Source of the DNA: an uncultured Parvularculaceae bacterium
GTDB taxonomy: Bacteria; Pseudomonadota; Alphaproteobacteria; Caulobacterales; Parvularculaceae
Direction: 5' to 3'
DNA: 5,024 bases
NCBI GenBank assembly: GCA_947259815.1
Contig: CAMYNO010000193.1
Location: 1 to 5,024 of the forward strand
Made by a program: the position numbers and the translations under genes. Every line of letters begins with the position of its first letter. Positions within the stretch are counted from its first letter, which is position 1. This document shows positions 1 through 5,024 of the stretch, piece by piece. The notes below the pieces were generated by a model. It was not told the origin of the DNA. It made no database searches and worked only from the letters and a program-made list of their open reading frames with translations.

Positions 1-141
1 CCGTGATAGAGCGGATTTGATCGCCTGCACCTGATGCAAAATATCGATGCAGTACCGATCCTCCTCGATCATGCGGGCGACGCCGCGGACCTGGCCTTCG
101 ATACGGCTGAGGCGTTTGATAGTCGCTGAATTGTCCGACAC
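1..141 (-). CDS. csoR: CsoR-family copper-sensing transcriptional repressor, N-terminal part (partial)
   Basis: This is the first 47 codons of a gene that reads leftward and leaves the window at position 1. The start is the GTG at 141-139. An AGGA ribosome-binding sequence lies about five bases before it, and no in-frame ATG exists between it and the operator. The visible protein carries the hallmark CsoR/RcnR (DUF156) first helix, [19 protein letters not shown] (residues 10-28), followed by RYCIDIL. Cys31 matches the first Cu(I) ligand of CsoR. The later His and Cys ligands that separate copper sensors from nickel, formaldehyde or persulfide sensors lie outside the window. Family members are all-helical cytoplasmic tetramers that bind DNA when metal-free and release it when loaded. 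Divergence from copper-handling genes, with a CsoR-type palindrome between them, supports the copper assignment. The family is very likely; the exact effector is inferred. Confidence 0.9.
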   Translation of the reverse strand, partial: MSDNSATIKRLSRIEGQVRGVARMIEEDRYCIDILHQVQAIKSALSR

Positions 142-154
142 GAGATTCCTGACA

Positions 155-183
155 TTGACATATACCCTACAAGGGTATAGATA
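155..183 (+). promoter_or_regulatory. Rightward promoter of the copper-resistance genes
   Basis: A perfect sigma70-type -35 box TTGACA is at 155-160. Possible -10 boxes are TATAGA at 176-181 (15-base spacer) or TAGATA at 178-183 (17-base spacer). The operator palindrome fills the spacer, which is the standard layout for repression by steric block. Transcription would begin around 188-190, leaving a short leader before the gene at 210. The -35 is strong; the choice of -10 is uncertain. Confidence 0.65.
161..179. promoter_or_regulatory. CsoR-type operator, perfect inverted repeat
   Basis: TATACCCT and AGGGTATA form a perfect 8-bp inverted repeat around a 3-base ACA centre. The run of C, a short spacer and a run of G flanked by TA resembles the known CsoR operator pattern (TACCC...GGGTA). 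It lies 20 bases from the csoR start and 31 bases from the first rightward gene, inside the rightward promoter spacer. Bound repressor would block RNA polymerase there and could also control csoR itself. The repeat is seen directly; the binding protein is inferred from the neighbouring csoR. Confidence 0.85.
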
Positions 184-206
184 AACAGCTTGAAGAGGAT
201 GGTCAA
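178..206 (-). promoter_or_regulatory. Possible leftward promoter for csoR
   Basis: Read on the minus strand, TTGACC (206-201) and TATCTA (183-178) are separated by 17 bases. The -10 matches the consensus poorly. If used, transcription would begin inside the operator, giving autoregulation of csoR, which is common in this family. This is a weak prediction based on spacing. Confidence 0.3.
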
Positions 207-209
207 GGC

Positions 210-650
210 GTGTTTGCAGGCTCGTTAAAAACAGTTGTCTTTGCACTGTTTGCGCTCATTTTAAGCGTGGGTCACAGTGTTTGTGCGGAAGTGTTGGCCT
301 CTTCCGTGTCAGCCTCGACGCCGGTCCATGAATCGCACGCACTAGATGCCGGCAACGACTATCACGCGAACCATAAAACCGCACAAAAGGTTTCCGAGGA
401 GCATGAGGCTCCCTGTGGAACGGGCGATTCAGACTGCCAACACTGCAACGCTGCGCAATTTTATAAAACCGCGTCCATCGCCGAGCTTGCCAGCCCGCTT
501 CCTGCGTCGGCTGCGTTTTTTGTCATCCTTCATGATGATGCACTTGCATCAATCAGCCGCGTCAGCGCCATCTCATTTCAGGTTGCTTTGCGTAGACGCG
601 GCCCGCCCGGCGAAACGCCAGTTTCTTTGAAAACTAAACTTCTGAATTAG
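210..650 (+). CDS. Small exported His/Cys-rich protein, possible metal-binding CopL/DUF2946-like protein
   Basis: This 146-residue protein starts at GTG 210. It is the only in-frame start behind the promoter, with a GAAGAGG ribosome-binding sequence at 192-198. A hydrophobic segment at residues 8-21 and a likely cleavage after SVCA (residue 26) give a Sec signal peptide with no convincing lipobox. The mature N-terminus is rich in His (40, 43, 52, 55, 65) and is followed by Cys69-x6-Cys76-x2-Cys79 with His78 between the last two cysteines, a plausible soft-metal site. After a mixed hydrophobic stretch it ends in a basic, Pro-containing tail ([19 protein letters not shown]), which recalls short proteins often seen beside copper genes (CopL or DUF2946 type). 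I cannot confirm the family. As the first gene behind the CsoR operator it is probably copper-induced. A periplasmic copper-binding or signalling role is inferred. Confidence 0.7.
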   Translation: MFAGSLKTVVFALFALILSVGHSVCAEVLASSVSASTPVHESHALDAGNDYHANHKTAQKVSEEHEAPCGTGDSDCQHCNAAQFYKTASIAELASPLPASAAFFVILHDDALASISRVSAISFQVALRRRGPPGETPVSLKTKLLN

Positions 651-662
651 GTTGGTCCTGAC

Positions 663-684
663 GCGCACTCTTTCGAGAGTGCGC
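663..684 (+). terminator. Strong stem-loop with UUCG loop, possible terminator or transcript-processing element
   Basis: GCGCACTCT and AGAGTGCGC are perfectly complementary 9-base arms around a TTCG tetraloop, 12 bases after the stop codon of the preceding gene. No run of T follows, so it is not a classical intrinsic terminator. It could protect the 3' end of the first message, reduce read-through, or mark a cleavage site. The rest of the gap (685-840) shows no convincing promoter and no second CsoR operator, which favours partial read-through into the next gene. Confidence 0.45.
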
Positions 685-840
685 CGATCGCGTTCGGCAT
701 GAAGATATTTGTGCCGCGCCTACAGCGGCGTCAGTTCACCACATTTTCCCCACTGACGTCTGACGTCGCCCCGAGGCAATCGCCCACCAAACGCGAACCC
801 GAAATTCGCGCCAAATAAGCAATCAATAAGGACAAACCCG

Positions 841-1386
841 ATGAAAAATACGCTGACAGTTTCAACTTTAGCCATCCTCGCTTTCCTCGCTGCGCCCGCA
901 CTTGCCGCGCTGGATCAATCAGACATGGACCCAGCCGCCAAAATAGCTGGCGAGACCATGGATCATGGCGACCATTGCGGCATGCCGACCGGCGAAGGCG
1001 TGATCAACGCCCTTGATGTCAAAAAGTCGAAAATCGATCTCACTCATGAACCGATTGAATCGATCGGTTGGCCGGAGATGAAAATGCAGTTCTCCATTTT
1101 GAAACCGGTCGATCTCTCCGCCTTCGCGGTCGGCGAGCGCGTCCACTTCATGCTGAAGGCCGAAAAAGACAAGTCCTACTCTATTGCAATGATGTGTTCG
1201 CTCGACGCCGACGAAGGAACGCATGAAGCCTGCATGGCGAAAATGCACGATGTCGCCATGAAGTCGGCGTCCGAGGAGGGCGTCGCCTGCCCGATGGGCG
1301 AAATGGACGGCATGAAGGGCATGGACCATGGCGACATGGGCAAGTCCGGCGACGCCGCGAAATCCGACCACAAAGGCCATCACTAA
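841..1386 (+). CDS. Periplasmic CusF-domain copper-binding protein with Met/His/Cys-rich C-terminal extension
   Basis: This 181-residue protein starts at ATG 841, eight bases after AAGGA (828-832). A Sec signal peptide ends near APALA (residue 22). A short linker with MDHGDHCGM (40-48) precedes a CusF-type beta-barrel domain at about residues 50-118: GEGVINALD, then KIDLTHEPIESIGWPEMKM. His69, Trp77, Met80 and Met82 line up with the Cu(I) ligands of E. coli CusF (His, a cation-pi Trp, two Met). The motif VDLSAFAVGERVHFMLKAEKD is also typical of the family. CusF proteins bind periplasmic Cu(I) or Ag(I) and hand it to CusCBA efflux pumps. No CusABC gene is visible here, so the partner may be CopA or an efflux system outside the window. 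The roughly 60-residue tail is unusual: Cys119, Cys131 and Cys150 sit among many Met, followed by GMKGMDHGDMG and a His end. It likely adds copper-buffering sites. The domain call is firm; the partner is unknown. Confidence 0.9.
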   Translation: MKNTLTVSTLAILAFLAAPALAALDQSDMDPAAKIAGETMDHGDHCGMPTGEGVINALDVKKSKIDLTHEPIESIGWPEMKMQFSILKPVDLSAFAVGERVHFMLKAEKDKSYSIAMMCSLDADEGTHEACMAKMHDVAMKSASEEGVACPMGEMDGMKGMDHGDMGKSGDAAKSDHKGHH

Positions 1387-1394
1387 CAATAATG

Positions 1395-1416
1395 GCGGCG
1401 CGCCCTGGCGCGCCGC
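1395..1416 (+). repeat. GC-only inverted repeat between the CusF-like gene and copA
   Basis: GCGGCGCGCC (1395-1404) and GGCGCGCCGC (1407-1416) are perfect 10-base inverted arms separated by only CT. As RNA this folds into about nine G-C pairs with a four-base loop. It begins nine bases after the chaperone stop and ends 44 bases before the copA start. No T-tract follows. It may be an attenuator, a weak terminator or an mRNA-stability element that sets different levels of the two products. The structure is seen directly; its role is not. Confidence 0.55.
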
Positions 1417-1449
1417 GCCGTCGCAGCCGCGGCAAGAGTAATTCTGATT

Positions 1450-1454
1450 GGAGA
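1450..1454 (+). promoter_or_regulatory. Ribosome binding site that fixes the copA start
   Basis: GGAGA lies six bases before ATG 1461. That ATG opens directly onto a Tat signal peptide. The earlier in-frame ATG at 1392 lies beside the GC hairpin, has no ribosome-binding sequence, and would add 23 Arg/Pro-rich residues ahead of the signal. The start at 1461 is therefore preferred. Confidence 0.85.
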
Positions 1455-1460
1455 CTTAGA

Positions 1461-3491
1461 ATGTATTCGCGAAGACGATTTATGCAGGCAGGCGCCGCGG
1501 GCGGCGTCATCGCCTCCGCAACCGGTTTGCTGCCCGCTTGGGCGAAAAGCGCCAGCGCCGGCAATACCGGCATTTTTGAGCTTGCCGGCAATTCGTTCGA
1601 CCTGACCGTCGGCCATAGCGCCGTTGAAATTGGCAAGCGCCGCGGCCACGCGATTACGGTCAACGGGACCGTTCCGGGCCCGCTCCTGCGTTTTCGCGAG
1701 GGCGAGAAGCTGACGCTCCGCGTCAAGAATATGCTGGACGAGGACACATCGATCCACTGGCATGGGCTTCTGGTGCCGTTCTATATGGACGGCGTTCCCG
1801 GCGTCTCCTTCCCCGGCATCAAGCCGGGCGAAACTTTCACCTATGAATATGCCGTCCCGCAATACGGCACATACTGGTATCACTCCCATTCGGGACTGCA
1901 GGAGCAAGCGGGCCATTACGGACCGATCATCATCGATCCCGCCAGCGCCGATCCCGTCACATCAGACCGCGAATATGTGCTGGTGCTATCGGACTGGTCT
2001 TTCGAGCATCCGCACAAGGTCTTCGCCAGAGTCAAAAAGGATATGGAGGTCTACAACTTCCAGCAGCGGACAATTGGCGACTTTGTCAGCGACGTTGGAA
2101 AGAACGGGCTCGGCGCAACCCTCGAAGATCGCGCGATGTGGGGCCAGATGCGCATGTCCCCAACGGACATCTCGGACGTTACGGCGGCCGCTTACACCTA
2201 CCTGATCAACGGCCATGCGACCGCTGACAACTGGACGGGCATATTCAACCCTGGCGAACGGGTGCGTCTGCGGATCATCAACGCGTCGGCGATGACGATC
2301 TTCAATTTCCGGATTCCCGGCTTGCCAATGACAGTCGTCGCCGCCGACGGCCTCAATGTGCGGCCGGTCGAGACCGACGAGTTCCAGATCGGCGTTGCGG
2401 AGACCTATGACGTGATTGTCGAGCCAAAACGCGCGCGGGCCTTTCCAATCGTCGCGGAATCGATCGACCGCTCCGGTCAGGTCGTCGCCACTTTCGCGCC
2501 CGAACCGGACATGCGCGCGACGGCGCCGCTGCTACGCGACCGCCCGACCCTGACCCACAAGGACATGGGCATGGCCGCAATGGCCGGCATGAATCATGGC
2601 GGCATGGATCACGGGGCCATGGCAAGCGGCTCGAAGGCGCCGGGACCGAATGTTCAAGGGTCAATGGATCATGCGGCCATGGGGCACGGAACCAGTGCGG
2701 ACACAAACGACGGCGCGGTCAAACCGGACATGGCGAGCATGCCCGGGATGTCTGAAGACAAGTCAGGAATGTCTTCCATGTCGCACGACATGTCCGGCGG
2801 TGCGATGCAGGAACACAATCACAAGACCGACGCCGGCGTCGACAATGTCGCCATGGCGCCGACCAATCGTCTCGATGAACCCGGCCTCGGTCTCGAAGAT
2901 GTGCCGCATCGCGCGTTACGCTATTCGCAACTTCGAAGCCTTGATCCGAATCCGGACACGCGCGCGCCGGAACGGGAAATGGAAATCCATCTCACCGGCA
3001 ATATGGAGCGGTACATGTGGTCGTTCGACGGCGTGAAGTTTTCCGCCGTTGAAAAACCAATCATCTTTCATGAAGGCGAACGCCTCCGCGTCACACTCGT
3101 CAACGATACAATGATGACGCACCCGATCCATCTACATGGCATGTTTTTCGATCTTGTTGTCGATGAAGGCGATCACAAGCCGCGCAAGCATACAGTGAAC
3201 GTCAAGCCGGGCGACAAATTGTCATTCGATGTCTCGGCGGAACATGTCGGGGACTGGGCGTTCCATTGCCATCTGTTATTTCACATGCATGCCGGGATGA
3301 TGCAGGTCGTGTCACTGTTACCACGCGACGGCGCCGCGCCAATCGCGCCTGACGAGATGAAAATGGACCACAAGGCGATGGGCCACGAAGGCATGGATCA
3401 CGGCTCCATGAAGATGTCCGACGAGACCATGAAACCGAGAGAGATTTCATCTCCCGACCACTCGAAAATGACACATGGGAGCGAGCACTGA
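1461..3491 (+). CDS. copA: CopA/PcoA-family periplasmic multicopper oxidase
   Basis: This 676-residue protein begins with a Tat signal, SRRRFMQ at residues 3-9, then a hydrophobic stretch ending near PAWA (28), so it is exported folded. Three cupredoxin domains follow. All copper-site motifs are present: HWHG (His99, His101), HSH (His141, His143), HPIHLHG (His554, His557, His559) and HCHLLFHMHAGMM (His602, Cys603, His604, His608, axial Met613). This gives a complete type 1 site and trinuclear centre, so the enzyme should be active. The family oxidises toxic periplasmic Cu(I) to Cu(II) with O2 and stores copper. A Met/His-rich insert occupies about residues 368-465 (16 Met, 7 His), and a second Met/His-rich tail covers 633-676 (8 Met, 6 His). 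At 676 residues it is longer than typical CopA/PcoA (roughly 600), mainly through these parts. Its stop overlaps the start of copB, indicating translational coupling. Confidence 0.96.
   Translation: MYSRRRFMQAGAAGGVIASATGLLPAWAKSASAGNTGIFELAGNSFDLTVGHSAVEIGKRRGHAITVNGTVPGPLLRFREGEKLTLRVKNMLDEDTSIHWHGLLVPFYMDGVPGVSFPGIKPGETFTYEYAVPQYGTYWYHSHSGLQEQAGHYGPIIIDPASADPVTSDREYVLVLSDWSFEHPHKVFARVKKDMEVYNFQQRTIGDFVSDVGKNGLGATLEDRAMWGQMRMSPTDISDVTAAAYTYLINGHATADNWTGIFNPGERVRLRIINASAMTIFNFRIPGLPMTVVAADGLNVRPVETDEFQIGVAETYDVIVEPKRARAFPIVAESIDRSGQVVATFAPEPDMRATAPLLRDRPTLTHKDMGMAAMAGMNHGGMDHGAMASGSKAPGPNVQGSMDHAAMGHGTSADTNDGAVKPDMASMPGMSEDKSGMSSMSHDMSGGAMQEHNHKTDAGVDNVAMAPTNRLDEPGLGLEDVPHRALRYSQLRSLDPNPDTRAPEREMEIHLTGNMERYMWSFDGVKFSAVEKPIIFHEGERLRVTLVNDTMMTHPIHLHGMFFDLVVDEGDHKPRKHTVNVKPGDKLSFDVSAEHVGDWAFHCHLLFHMHAGMMQVVSLLPRDGAAPIAPDEMKMDHKAMGHEGMDHGSMKMSDETMKPREISSPDHSKMTHGSEH
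2562..2855 (+). other. Met/His-rich copper-binding insert inside CopA
   Basis: About 98 codons (CopA residues 368-465) are dominated by Met-Asp-His-Gly-type motifs such as GMNHGGMDHGAM, SMDHAAMGHG and MSSMSHDMSGGAM. The sequence is low in hydrophobic core residues and is probably a flexible loop between the second and third cupredoxin domains. Similar Met-rich inserts in CopA and CueO bind Cu(I) and feed the type 1 site. The 14-base string GGCATGGATCACGG occurs here (2601-2614) and again in the CopA tail (3390-3403), consistent with internal duplication of the motif. Confidence 0.85.
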
Positions 3492-4297
3492 TGGCGAAGG
3501 CAACATATTTCTCGGCCGCCGGCGGCGCCTGTTTCATTCTTGCGTTGGCGATTGCGCCTGCGAAAGCGGAGGATCCGACCCAACCCTGGTCGCAGGCCGA
3601 CAGCTATTACGATCCGACAGAAATGGCGGAAGCACGACGCGCCGTCCAGAAAGAGCATGGCGGCAATACCATGTATTACGTGCTCGCCGACCGGCTGGAA
3701 TACCAAACCAATGACGGCGATCCGTTGCTGCTGTTTGACGGCCAGGGCTGGTGGGGCGGAGACCGGAATAAACTGACCCTCAAGTCCGAGCTCGAATATG
3801 ACCTGACGGCTGATCGTTTCGAAGAGGCTGAGATTCAGGCGTTGTGGACACGGCCGATCGCCCGCTACTTCGATCTACAGGCAGGCGTGCGCCATGACTT
3901 TACAGCCGGCGCCGATCGAACCTTCGGCGTTCTCGGCGTGCAAGGCCTTGCGCCCTACTGGTTCGAAATCGACGCCGCCGCCTTTGTCAGCGGCGACGGT
4001 GATGTCTCAGCCCGGGTCGAACTTGAATATGAACTGTTGCTGACGCAGCGACTCATTCTTCAACCGCGTACGGAGTTGAATTTCGCCATTCAGTCCGTTG
4101 AGGAGGTCGGCGTTGGCAGCGGCTTATCCACAGCCGAAGTCGGGGCGCGCCTCCGCTACGAAATCAGGCGGCAGTTTGCGCCCTATGTAGGCGTCTCGTG
4201 GACGCGCTCGGTCGGGGAAACAGCTGACTTTGCGCGCGCTGACGGCGAAGACCCCGGCGGCGTTTCATTCGTCGCCGGATTGCGGCTTTGGTTCTAG
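3491..4297 (+). CDS. copB: CopB/PcoB-family outer-membrane copper resistance protein
   Basis: This 268-residue protein starts at ATG 3491, whose A is the last base of the copA stop (TGATG). GGGAG at 3477-3481 serves as the ribosome-binding sequence. A Sec signal peptide ends near APAKA (residue 26). The mature part matches the CopB barrel: YYVLADRLEYQ, GWWGGDRNKLTLKSELEY, LWTRPIARYFDLQAGVRHD, GLAPYWFEIDAAAFVSGDGD, and a terminal RLWF with the C-terminal Phe expected for Bam-dependent outer-membrane insertion. Alternating beta strands continue to the end. The family works with CopA in periplasmic copper tolerance, probably in binding or export across the outer membrane. Many CopB proteins carry a long Met/His-rich N-terminus; here only about 25 residues separate the signal peptide from the barrel, so that part is absent. 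Confidence 0.95.
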   Translation: MAKATYFSAAGGACFILALAIAPAKAEDPTQPWSQADSYYDPTEMAEARRAVQKEHGGNTMYYVLADRLEYQTNDGDPLLLFDGQGWWGGDRNKLTLKSELEYDLTADRFEEAEIQALWTRPIARYFDLQAGVRHDFTAGADRTFGVLGVQGLAPYWFEIDAAAFVSGDGDVSARVELEYELLLTQRLILQPRTELNFAIQSVEEVGVGSGLSTAEVGARLRYEIRRQFAPYVGVSWTRSVGETADFARADGEDPGGVSFVAGLRLWF

Positions 4298-4302
4298 GGA
4301 GG
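4298..4302 (+). promoter_or_regulatory. Ribosome binding site of the DUF2231-like gene, next to the copB stop
   Basis: GGAGG, within the longer AGGGAGGAA, sits seven bases before ATG 4310 and overlaps the end of the copB stop (TAG 4295-4297). This near-consensus site and the 12-base gap show that the downstream gene belongs to the same transcript as copA and copB. Confidence 0.85.
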
Positions 4303-4309
4303 AACACCA

Positions 4310-5024
4310 ATGGAAAATATGATTGAACCGAATATTCATCCGATCCTTGTTCATTTTGCTTATGCGCTGTCGATAACAGCTTTTGTCTCGTACACGCTGG
4401 CGTCATTGGCGCCGTCGGGGAAATGGCGTGAATCGCTCCGTCCGGCTGCGGACTGGATGCTCGCATTTGGCGCCCTTTCAATCGTCGCGACGATTGCGGC
4501 GGGATTTCAGGCTTACTACTCGGTTGCACACGACGGACCGTCGCATGCGGCAATGACAGTTCATCGCAATTGGGCAGTCCCTTCGGGCGCCGCGATCTTG
4601 TTATTGGCGCTCTGGCGCTGGCGGGCGCGCACGAAAGCGGCCTCACCGATATTCGTTGCGCTCCTCGCCGTCGCAGCTCTCTCCTTGTCGGTCACGGCAT
4701 GGTGGGGTGGAAAGATCGTCTATGGCTACGGTCTCGGTGTGAAAAGCATGCCCACCGTCACCGGCGAAGGCCATGACCACGAGCATGCGCCAGGCCAGGA
4801 GCATGGCGGCACAGCAACAACTTCTGAGTCCGAAGAACACGACAATATAGACGGCCATCATGACAAGGACCCGGAAAACGCCGCCGAGAATGCGGAGCAC
4901 GACGATAGCGATGGTCACCATGATGACGATGCAGGACTGTCGACGCCAGCGCGCGCCGTCGAGGCTGGTTCTCCGGAAGCCGTCGTCAACGCCTATGGCG
5001 CCGCATTAAAAGCAAAAGATGAAG
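4310..5024 (+). CDS. DUF2231-like membrane protein with His/Asp-rich linker and start of an NTF2/SnoaL-like domain (partial)
   Basis: An uninterrupted frame of 238 codons runs from ATG 4310 off the right edge. Residues 7-145 look like DUF2231: an opening NIHPILVHFAYAL followed by four hydrophobic segments (about 11-33, 48-68, 89-103, 113-133), His85 in TVHRNW, and a closing WWGGKIVYGYGLGV. His10, His15 and His85 are placed like possible metal or haem ligands, which is inference. Residues 154-207 form a polar, acidic linker with about a dozen His (HDHEH, DGHHDKD, DGHHDDD), suited to binding divalent metal. From residue 220, SPEAVVNAYGAALKAKDE resembles the first helix of NTF2-like (SnoaL or DUF4440) domains, which continue outside the window. 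The gene follows copB by 12 bases with a strong ribosome-binding site, so it is co-transcribed. Role unknown; an inner-membrane copper-handling partner is inferred. Confidence 0.8.
   Translation, partial: MENMIEPNIHPILVHFAYALSITAFVSYTLASLAPSGKWRESLRPAADWMLAFGALSIVATIAAGFQAYYSVAHDGPSHAAMTVHRNWAVPSGAAILLLALWRWRARTKAASPIFVALLAVAALSLSVTAWWGGKIVYGYGLGVKSMPTVTGEGHDHEHAPGQEHGGTATTSESEEHDNIDGHHDKDPENAAENAEHDDSDGHHDDDAGLSTPARAVEAGSPEAVVNAYGAALKAKDE

Noticed and set aside
346..630. 94-codon plus-strand frame inside the small His/Cys gene
   Set aside because: Basic, low-complexity shadow frame without a signal or domain. The overlapping frame at 210 has a signal peptide, a promoter and a ribosome-binding site.
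754..767. Tandem TGACGTC repeat
   Set aside because: Only two 7-base copies with no clear position relative to a promoter; could easily be chance.
685..840. Separate copper-responsive promoter for the CusF-like gene
   Set aside because: I found no good -35/-10 pair, CueR-type repeat or second CsoR palindrome in the gap.
1397..1414. Two GGCGCGCC (AscI) sites as a possible cloning scar
   Set aside because: They are explained by the arms of one inverted repeat in GC-rich sequence, and the flanking genes are intact and natural in order.
1392..1460. Upstream in-frame ATG at 1392 as the copA start
   Set aside because: It has no ribosome-binding sequence, lies beside a GC hairpin, and would put 23 Arg/Pro-rich residues in front of a clear Tat signal. 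ATG 1461 has GGAGA six bases before it.
919..1916. Several long minus-strand frames across the CusF-like gene and the start of copA
   Set aside because: They are antisense shadows of GC-rich coding sequence. Their His/Arg-rich translations have no recognisable domain, and the plus-strand frames carry full family motifs.
4164..4921. Minus-strand frames of 160 and 92 codons over copB and the DUF2231-like gene
   Set aside because: The plus strand here is one uninterrupted frame with a strong ribosome-binding site and a coherent membrane domain. The minus-strand translations are Arg/Pro/Ser-rich or an artefact of the His/Asp linker read backwards.

Overview
The window reads as a chromosomal or accessory copper-tolerance locus from a GC-rich Gram-negative bacterium, most likely an alphaproteobacterium. 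The Gram-negative call rests on the periplasmic CusF-type chaperone, the Tat-exported CopA oxidase and the outer-membrane CopB barrel. The alphaproteobacterial guess rests only on the overall style of the proteins and is an inference. I see no integrase, IS, tRNA, rRNA or CRISPR sequence.

Layout. Positions 1-141 (minus strand) hold the first 47 codons of a CsoR-type copper-sensing repressor, which runs off the left edge. Positions 142-209 are a compact divergent control region. A perfect 8-bp inverted repeat (161-179) of the CsoR-operator type sits between a consensus TTGACA box and a plausible -10, and a weaker leftward promoter can also be drawn. All remaining genes are on the plus strand: a small exported His/Cys protein (210-650); a 190-nt gap with a strong UUCG-capped stem-loop (663-684); a CusF-domain periplasmic copper chaperone with a long Met/His/Cys tail (841-1386); a 74-nt gap with a 10-bp GC-only inverted repeat (1395-1416); the multicopper oxidase CopA (1461-3491); CopB, overlapping CopA by one base (3491-4297); and an open-ended membrane gene (from 4310) encoding a DUF2231-like four-helix domain, a His/Asp-rich linker and apparently the start of an NTF2/SnoaL-like domain.

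How it probably works. Copper binding would release CsoR from the operator and switch on the rightward genes. The periplasmic proteins would bind Cu(I) (CusF-like protein and the small His/Cys protein) and oxidise it to the less toxic Cu(II) (CopA). CopB would act at the outer membrane. The last gene adds an inner-membrane component with a metal-binding-looking linker. Tight spacing from CopA onward suggests one transcript. The two hairpins in the earlier gaps may set the relative output of the genes on either side.

Most of this is a recognisable cop locus. The less ordinary parts are the DUF2231/His-linker/NTF2-like fusion, the small His/Cys protein placed first behind the operator, the two intercistronic hairpins, and Met/His-rich sequence carried by CusF and CopA rather than by the N-terminus of CopB.
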